DNA from: Desulfocapsa sp.
GTDB taxonomy: Bacteria; Desulfobacterota; Desulfobulbia; Desulfobulbales; Desulfocapsaceae
Length of the DNA stretch: 10,946 nucleotides
Reading direction: 5' to 3'
Assembly: GCA_029934815.1 (NCBI GenBank)
Contig: JAOZLM010000050.1
Coordinates: forward strand, 1 to 10,946
Below, in pieces: positions 6,466 through 10,946 of the stretch. The first letter of the stretch is position 1. Every line of letters begins with the position of its first letter. The notes below the pieces were generated by a model. It was not told the origin of the DNA and searched no databases. It saw only the letters and a list, made by a program, of their open reading frames with translations. Both the position numbers and the translations under genes were made by a program.

Positions 6466-9400
6466 CTAGATTTTTCTGGTAAAATATTGCACAGGTGCCA
6501 CTTCTATTTCATTATTCTGCATTGCCTCCATGGCAGTAACCATGGCAACAGCTCCTGTAGCAGTCGTTGAATAAGGCATATGCAACTCAAGCGCTGCACG
6601 ACGAATAGTATATGAATCATCCGTTGTCCGGCGTCCCATTGAAGTATTCACCACCCAGCAAACTTCATCATCCTGCATTTTATCAAGGATATGCGGTCTG
6701 CCCTGGGAGATTTTATTGACTTGTGTACACGCAACATCATTCTCTTGCAGAAAAGCTGCAGTACCGGTAGTGGCAACAATTGCAAAACCCATCTCAGTAA
6801 GTTTCTTTGCGGGTGCAATCATGGTTTGTTTATCACTGTCCCGAATACTGATAAAAACAGTTCCTGATTCAGGAATTGTGGAACCTGCTGCAAGCTGTCC
6901 TTTGGCAAGGGCAAGGCCAAGGTTATCATCAATACCCATTACTTCACCGGTGGACTTCATTTCAGGCCCAAGCAGTGTATCTACATTATCAAATCGATCA
7001 AATGGGAAAACAGCTTCTTTTACCGCCCAGTGTTTAATTACAACTTCTTTGGTTAGACCCAGATCCTTTAAGGTCTTGCCCATCATGATTTTGGTGGCAA
7101 TCTTGGCAAGTGGTACGCCTGTTGCTTTGGAGACAAACGGAACAGTACGGGACGCTCGGGGATTCACTTCAAGGATGTATAAATCATCCCCTTTCACAGC
7201 AAACTGTACATTCATAAGCCCGATAACGCCAAGCTCAAGAGCCATGGATCTACTTGCCTCTTTGATTTCTTCTATCATGGAAGAAGACAACGTGTGGGGC
7301 GGTAAGACACAGGCTGAATCACCGGAATGAATCCCTGCTTCTTCAATGTGCTGCATGATTCCACCGATAATGGTGTTTTCACCATCACAGAGAGCGTCCA
7401 CATCCACTTCAATGGCATCTTTTAAGAATTTATCAAGCAGTACCGGATGTTTTGCACCTGCAATGCCCGGAAGCGCCATAAACGCTCGAACTTCATCATC
7501 GCTATACACAATGCGCATATCACGTCCGCCAAGCACGTAAGATGGGCGAACCACAACCGGATAGCCGATTTTCGCAGCTACTTCAAGGGCTTCCTGCAAA
7601 TTGTTTACAGTATCATTCTCAGGTTGACGGAGGCCAAGCTTCTGTAAAAACTGCTGGAAACGTTTTCTATCTTCTGCACGATCAATGGCGTCAGGTGGAG
7701 TACCGACGATTGGTACTCCTTGCTCTTCAAGGGCAACAGCCAGATTCAACGGAGTCTGTCCGCCAAACTGAACGATAACTCCGTCCGGTTTTTCAAGATC
7801 GATAATTCCCATGACATCTTCAAAGGTCAGAGGCTCGAAGTAGAGTTTATCTGAGGTATCGTAATCGGTAGAAACGGTTTCTGGATTGGAATTGACCATG
7901 ATGGATTCAATGCCAATCTCAGCAAGGGCAAATGATGCATGTACACAACAGTAATCAAATTCAATTCCCTGCCCTATACGGTTTGGCCCACCACCAAGGA
8001 TAATAATTTTCTTTTTATCAGTGGCAGATGCTTCATTTTCCTGTTCATAGGTAGAATAGTAATACGGCGTATAAGACTCAAATTCGGCAGAACAGGTATC
8101 AACCAGCTTATAAACCGGTTCCACGTGGAGTTTTTTGCGTAAATCACGAACATCTTTCATGGATGTGCCGGTAAGATAGGCCAGTTGGTGATCAGAAAAA
8201 CCGTACTCTTTGCAGCTTCGGAGAAAATCAGCAGTCAGTCCCTGAAAACCCTGTTCGCTAATCACTACCTCTTTTTCTACAATCTGTTTAAAGTTGTAAA
8301 GGAACCAGGGGTCAATCGATGTAAGCTCAAACAAATGGTCAATGGACATTTCACGTTTCAATGCCTCATAGAGATACGATACTCGTTTGGAGTTTGGCTG
8401 CCTGAGCTTTGCTTCAAGATCTTCTTGATCAACATCATCAAGCATTTCTTTTCCATCGCCACCGAAACCGAAACGTCCGGTTTCAAGGGAACGCATGCCT
8501 TTCTGAAAAGCTTCTTTAAAGGTACGTCCGATGGCCATAGTCTCACCAACTGATTTCATAGCTGTGCTCAGCTCATCTTTGGCTTCGGGGAATTTTTCAA
8601 AAGTCCAGCGAGGAATCTTCACCACACAATAATCAATGGTGGGTTCAAAGGAAGCATAGGTCTCCTGAGTAATATCATTTTTGATCTCGTCAAGAGTAAA
8701 ACCAACGGCCAGCTTTGCGGCAATTTTAGCAATGGGGAATCCGGTGGCCTTTGAAGCAAGAGCCGAGCTCCTTGAAACACGAGGATTCATCTCAATAACC
8801 ATCAACTCCCCGTCTTTAGGATTGACAGCAAACTGTACATTGGAGCCGCCGGTTTCCACGCCAATTTCACGAATAATGGCAATTGCAGCATCCCGCATGT
8901 CCTGATATTCACGATCAGTCAGCGTTTGGATGGGGGCAACGGTAATGGAATCACCGGTATGGACACCCATGGCATCAATATTCTCAATGGAGCAGATAAT
9001 AACAACATTATCCTTGGAATCCCGCATCAACTCGAGCTCATACTCTTTCCAGCCAAGCAGACTGCGTTCGAGCATAATCTCAGTGGTCATGGAAAGATCG
9101 AGGCCGGAGGTGCATAACTCTTCAAGTTCCTGCCGGTTGTACGCTACTCCACCACCTGTTCCACCAAGGGTGAAACTCGGGCGAACGATTACCGGAAAAC
9201 CGATATCATCACCTGCTGTCATTGCATCTTCAATGGTACGAACAATGGCAGATTTTGGAATATTAAGGTTGATAGCCTCCATGGCTGCCTTAAATTCTTC
9301 TCTTCCTTCCGCTTTTTTAATGACACTAATATCAGCTGCCAGCATCTCCACATTGTACTTCTCAAGTACACCGGCTTCTGCCAATTTAATGGCTGTATTC

Positions 9401-9687
9401 AGGGCTGTCTGGCCGCCAAGAGTCGGCAGCAGTGCATCCGGACGTTCTTTTTCGATTACCTTTGTCACCATTTCAGGAGTAATTGGCTCGATATAGGTAT
9501 GATCGGCAAGCTCCGGATCGGTCATAATTGTGGCCGGATTGGAGTTGATAAGCACAACTTCAAAGCCTTCTTCTTTCAGCGCTTTTACTGCCTGCGCTCC
9601 GGAGTAGTCAAATTCACAGGCCTGACTGATAATGATTGGACCGGAACCGATGATAAGGATCTTTTTTATGTCTGTTCGTTTTGGCAT
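6466..9687 (-). CDS. carB: Carbamoyl-phosphate synthase large subunit
   Basis: Synthetase subunit that uses ammonia tunnelled from CarA, bicarbonate and two ATP to make carbamoyl phosphate for pyrimidines and arginine. It has 1073 residues, the same length as E. coli CarB, and the same MPKRTDIK start, which fixes the ATG. Layout by analogy: carboxyphosphate half 1-402, oligomerisation region 403-553, carbamoyl-phosphate half 554-935, allosteric MGS-like domain 936-1073. The internal duplication is plain: GSGPIIISQACEFDYSG against GGGPNRIGQGIEFDYC; VRPSFTLGGTGGG against VRPSYVLGGRDMR; IEMNPRVSRSS (E299, N301) against LEVNPRASRT (E840, N842). The allosteric domain keeps VATTGTA (T973, T974) and NTSMGRRTTDDS (N1014), in keeping with nucleotide regulation as in the family. 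It follows carA by 63 bases. No Shine-Dalgarno sequence is seen: the bases before ATG read CACTACCTTCTCTT. It is intact, with no missing key residue noticed. Confidence 0.99.
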   Translation of the reverse strand: MPKRTDIKKILIIGSGPIIISQACEFDYSGAQAVKALKEEGFEVVLINSNPATIMTDPELADHTYIEPITPEMVTKVIEKERPDALLPTLGGQTALNTAIKLAEAGVLEKYNVEMLAADISVIKKAEGREEFKAAMEAINLNIPKSAIVRTIEDAMTAGDDIGFPVIVRPSFTLGGTGGGVAYNRQELEELCTSGLDLSMTTEIMLERSLLGWKEYELELMRDSKDNVVIICSIENIDAMGVHTGDSITVAPIQTLTDREYQDMRDAAIAIIREIGVETGGSNVQFAVNPKDGELMVIEMNPRVSRSSALASKATGFPIAKIAAKLAVGFTLDEIKNDITQETYASFEPTIDYCVVKIPRWTFEKFPEAKDELSTAMKSVGETMAIGRTFKEAFQKGMRSLETGRFGFGGDGKEMLDDVDQEDLEAKLRQPNSKRVSYLYEALKREMSIDHLFELTSIDPWFLYNFKQIVEKEVVISEQGFQGLTADFLRSCKEYGFSDHQLAYLTGTSMKDVRDLRKKLHVEPVYKLVDTCSAEFESYTPYYYSTYEQENEASATDKKKIIILGGGPNRIGQGIEFDYCCVHASFALAEIGIESIMVNSNPETVSTDYDTSDKLYFEPLTFEDVMGIIDLEKPDGVIVQFGGQTPLNLAVALEEQGVPIVGTPPDAIDRAEDRKRFQQFLQKLGLRQPENDTVNNLQEALEVAAKIGYPVVVRPSYVLGGRDMRIVYSDDEVRAFMALPGIAGAKHPVLLDKFLKDAIEVDVDALCDGENTIIGGIMQHIEEAGIHSGDSACVLPPHTLSSSMIEEIKEASRSMALELGVIGLMNVQFAVKGDDLYILEVNPRASRTVPFVSKATGVPLAKIATKIMMGKTLKDLGLTKEVVIKHWAVKEAVFPFDRFDNVDTLLGPEMKSTGEVMGIDDNLGLALAKGQLAAGSTIPESGTVFISIRDSDKQTMIAPAKKLTEMGFAIVATTGTAAFLQENDVACTQVNKISQGRPHILDKMQDDEVCWVVNTSMGRRTTDDSYTIRRAALELHMPYSTTATGAVAMVTAMEAMQNNEIEVAPVQYFTRKI

Positions 9688-9721
9688 AAGAGAAGGTAGT
9701 GTTCAGTTTTTCGGGATTTGG

Positions 9722-9746
9722 AGTTTTCAGCCTGCTGGGCAAAACT
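9722..9746 (-). other. Hairpin in the carA-carB gap
   Basis: On the minus strand AGTTTTGCC pairs with GGC-TG-AAAACT, giving nine pairs, a two-base bulge and a CAGCA loop. A second copy of the 3' arm (AAAACTG, the complement of 9704-9710) could pair instead with CAGTTTT (complement of 9741-9747). No T-run follows, so it is not a standard terminator. It could affect mRNA stability or the start of carB translation. Confidence 0.45.
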
Positions 9747-9750
9747 GTTG

Positions 9751-10878
9751 TTAGCCGGCATTTTTCATCATATCGATAAAGCGATCAAACAGATACATTG
9801 CATCATGAGGGCCTGGAGCATGTTCAGGGTGATACTGGACTGAGAAAGCCGGATGCTTTTTATGGCGCATGCCTTCAACAGAATCATCATTGAGATTTAT
9901 GTGGGTAAGCTCGACCTCATCTGGATTTAAGCTGTCCATATCCACACAAAAGCCATGATTCTGGGAGGTAATTTCCACTTTCCCGGTACTGAGATCTTTT
10001 ACAGGCTGATTACCGCCACGGTGGCCGAATTTCAGTTTGAATGTTTTCCCGCCATAGGCAAGTCCCATAATCTGATGGCCAAGGCAGATACCAAACATCG
10101 GCTTTTTGCCAAGGAGTGCACGAACTGTTTCAACCACTCCGGGAACACCTTCAGGATCACCAGGACCATTTGATAAAAAGATCCCGTCCGGCTGCATGGC
10201 AAGGACGGTTTCGGCATCAGTGGATGCTGGCACGACCTGTACCTGGCATCCTTTTTCAGTAAAAATTCGGGATTGGTTATATTTAAGACCGAAATCAAAG
10301 GCCACTATTTTAAGAGGATTATCCATTCCGGATTGGGCAGTTGAAAAATCTGAGCCTGGAACAACCTTATTATCAGCCCAGCCGTAAGGTTCTTTACAGC
10401 TCACCCGACTTACCATATCCTGCCCAACAAGCCCTGACCAGTTGCGTGCTTTTTTCTGTAATGAGTCAGGATCAAGATCGGTGGTGGAGATAACGCCTTT
10501 CATAGCACCTTTGGTACGGATATGCTTTACCAGTGCGCGGGTATCAAATCCTTCCACCCCCAGCACATCATATTCCTGTAAAAACGCTGCAAGTGTCTGC
10601 TCGGAGCGAAAATTGGAAGGATATGCATTGTATTCCTTCATCAGAAAAGCCCTTGGATGAACAGATGCGGATTCCATATCTTCTTTGTTCACACCATAAT
10701 TACCGATCAGAGGATAAGTCATGGTAACAATCTGCCCTGTATAGGACGGATCGGTAAGAATTTCCTGATATCCGCTCATGGAGGTATTGAAGACAATTTC
10801 ACCAACAGCTTCGCCAGCTCCGGTGAAAGAACGGCCTTCAAATGTGGTTCCATCTTCAAGGACTATCAATGCTTTCAT
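9751..10878 (-). CDS. carA: Carbamoyl-phosphate synthase small subunit (glutaminase)
   Basis: Hydrolyses glutamine and delivers ammonia to CarB. It has 375 residues, normal for the family. The N-terminal CarA-specific domain covers about 1-150, with the conserved MSGYQEILTDPSY (34-46) and YPLIGNYG (55-62) stretches. The class I glutamine amidotransferase domain runs about 189-372: SNGPGDPE (236-243, oxyanion loop), nucleophile C265 in GICLGHQ, GHRGGNQPV (285-293), SQNHGF (305-310), and H350 and E352 in QYHPEH completing the catalytic triad. The ATG is preceded by AAGGGA five bases upstream and overlaps the stop of an upstream reading frame (ATGA). It is the first identifiable gene of the carAB unit. 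No pyrimidine attenuator can be judged because the region upstream is coding and then leaves the window. Confidence 0.99.
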   Translation of the reverse strand: MKALIVLEDGTTFEGRSFTGAGEAVGEIVFNTSMSGYQEILTDPSYTGQIVTMTYPLIGNYGVNKEDMESASVHPRAFLMKEYNAYPSNFRSEQTLAAFLQEYDVLGVEGFDTRALVKHIRTKGAMKGVISTTDLDPDSLQKKARNWSGLVGQDMVSRVSCKEPYGWADNKVVPGSDFSTAQSGMDNPLKIVAFDFGLKYNQSRIFTEKGCQVQVVPASTDAETVLAMQPDGIFLSNGPGDPEGVPGVVETVRALLGKKPMFGICLGHQIMGLAYGGKTFKLKFGHRGGNQPVKDLSTGKVEITSQNHGFCVDMDSLNPDEVELTHINLNDDSVEGMRHKKHPAFSVQYHPEHAPGPHDAMYLFDRFIDMMKNAG

Positions 10879-10946
10879 AAAGTTCCCTTATTGATGGCGT
10901 CGTAAAAATTCTTCATCTTCTTCGTCACTTCAAATTTGCTGTCGTT
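10875..10946 (-). CDS. C-terminal end of an unidentified upstream gene, partial
   Basis: Reading the minus strand inward from the window edge, the frame is open for 23 codons and ends with TGA at 10877-10875, sharing ATGA with the carA start. The last residues are FYDAINKGTL; the fragment is rich in Lys, Phe and Asn and shows no motif I recognise. The 4-base overlap, and a carA ribosome binding site embedded in it, suggest a real gene in the same transcript as carAB. Its identity cannot be told from this fragment. A chance open frame of 23 codons is possible, but the ATGA junction makes it less likely. Confidence 0.6.
   Translation of the reverse strand, partial: NDSKFEVTKKMKNFYDAINKGTL
10884..10889 (-). 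promoter_or_regulatory. Ribosome binding site for carA
   Basis: AAGGGA on the minus strand, five bases before the carA ATG and inside the last codons of the overlapping upstream gene. It contrasts with carB, which has no such site. Confidence 0.6.

Noticed and set aside
6716..7330. 204-codon open frame on the plus strand opposite carB
   Set aside because: It lies wholly within a fully conserved carB, its product has biased shadow-like composition (Ser/Ile/Pro-rich), and no ribosome binding site or family motif was seen.
8930..9496. 188-codon open frame on the plus strand opposite carB
   Set aside because: Antisense shadow of the first ATP-grasp half of carB, with the same composition artefact and no recognisable domain.
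1..10946. Mobile element, phage, CRISPR, toxin-antitoxin or other defence system
   Set aside because: All coding capacity is taken by two signalling genes and four housekeeping genes; no repeat array, transposase, integrase or small gene pair was found.

Overview
The window looks like ordinary chromosomal DNA of an anaerobic Desulfobacterota (deltaproteobacterial) organism, perhaps a member of the Desulfobulbales. This rests on three inferences: a moderate G+C content, a hybrid histidine kinase whose H-box region (AHDLNN followed by a YPEILLLQLPDESPL segment) resembles the many such kinases in sulfate reducers, and the gene neighbourhood. Taxonomy was not tested by any search. No mobile element, CRISPR array, tRNA, rRNA or phage gene is visible, and every gene that lies wholly inside the window is intact. 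I do not see a convincing undescribed system; the findings are local oddities.

Left arm, bases 1-3496, plus strand: a two-gene signalling unit. A membrane-bound hybrid sensor kinase (TM-HAMP-PAS-HisKA-HATPase-REC, 5' end outside the window) overlaps by 4 bases a soluble HDOD-GGDEF diguanylate cyclase. The pair probably links an envelope or redox signal to cyclic-di-GMP, but the cyclase has no receiver domain of its own, so the connection is not obvious.

Right arm, bases 10946-3511, minus strand: housekeeping genes, read from right to left. The last 23 codons of an unidentified gene overlap carA by 4 bases. Then come carA and carB, the glutaminase and synthetase subunits of carbamoyl-phosphate synthase, which feed pyrimidine and arginine synthesis. 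A 127-base gap holds weak terminator-like and promoter-like signals. Next is ftsH, a membrane AAA+ zinc protease with a TTG start and an unusual charged tail, which overlaps by 4 bases folP, dihydropteroate synthase of folate synthesis.

The two arms converge, with only 14 bases between the stop codons of the diguanylate cyclase and folP. There is no gene-free stretch over 300 bases: the longest gap is the 127 bases between carB and ftsH, followed by the 63 bases between carA and carB. Translational coupling through 4-base overlaps is a repeated theme, seen at kinase/cyclase, ftsH/folP and upstream gene/carA.
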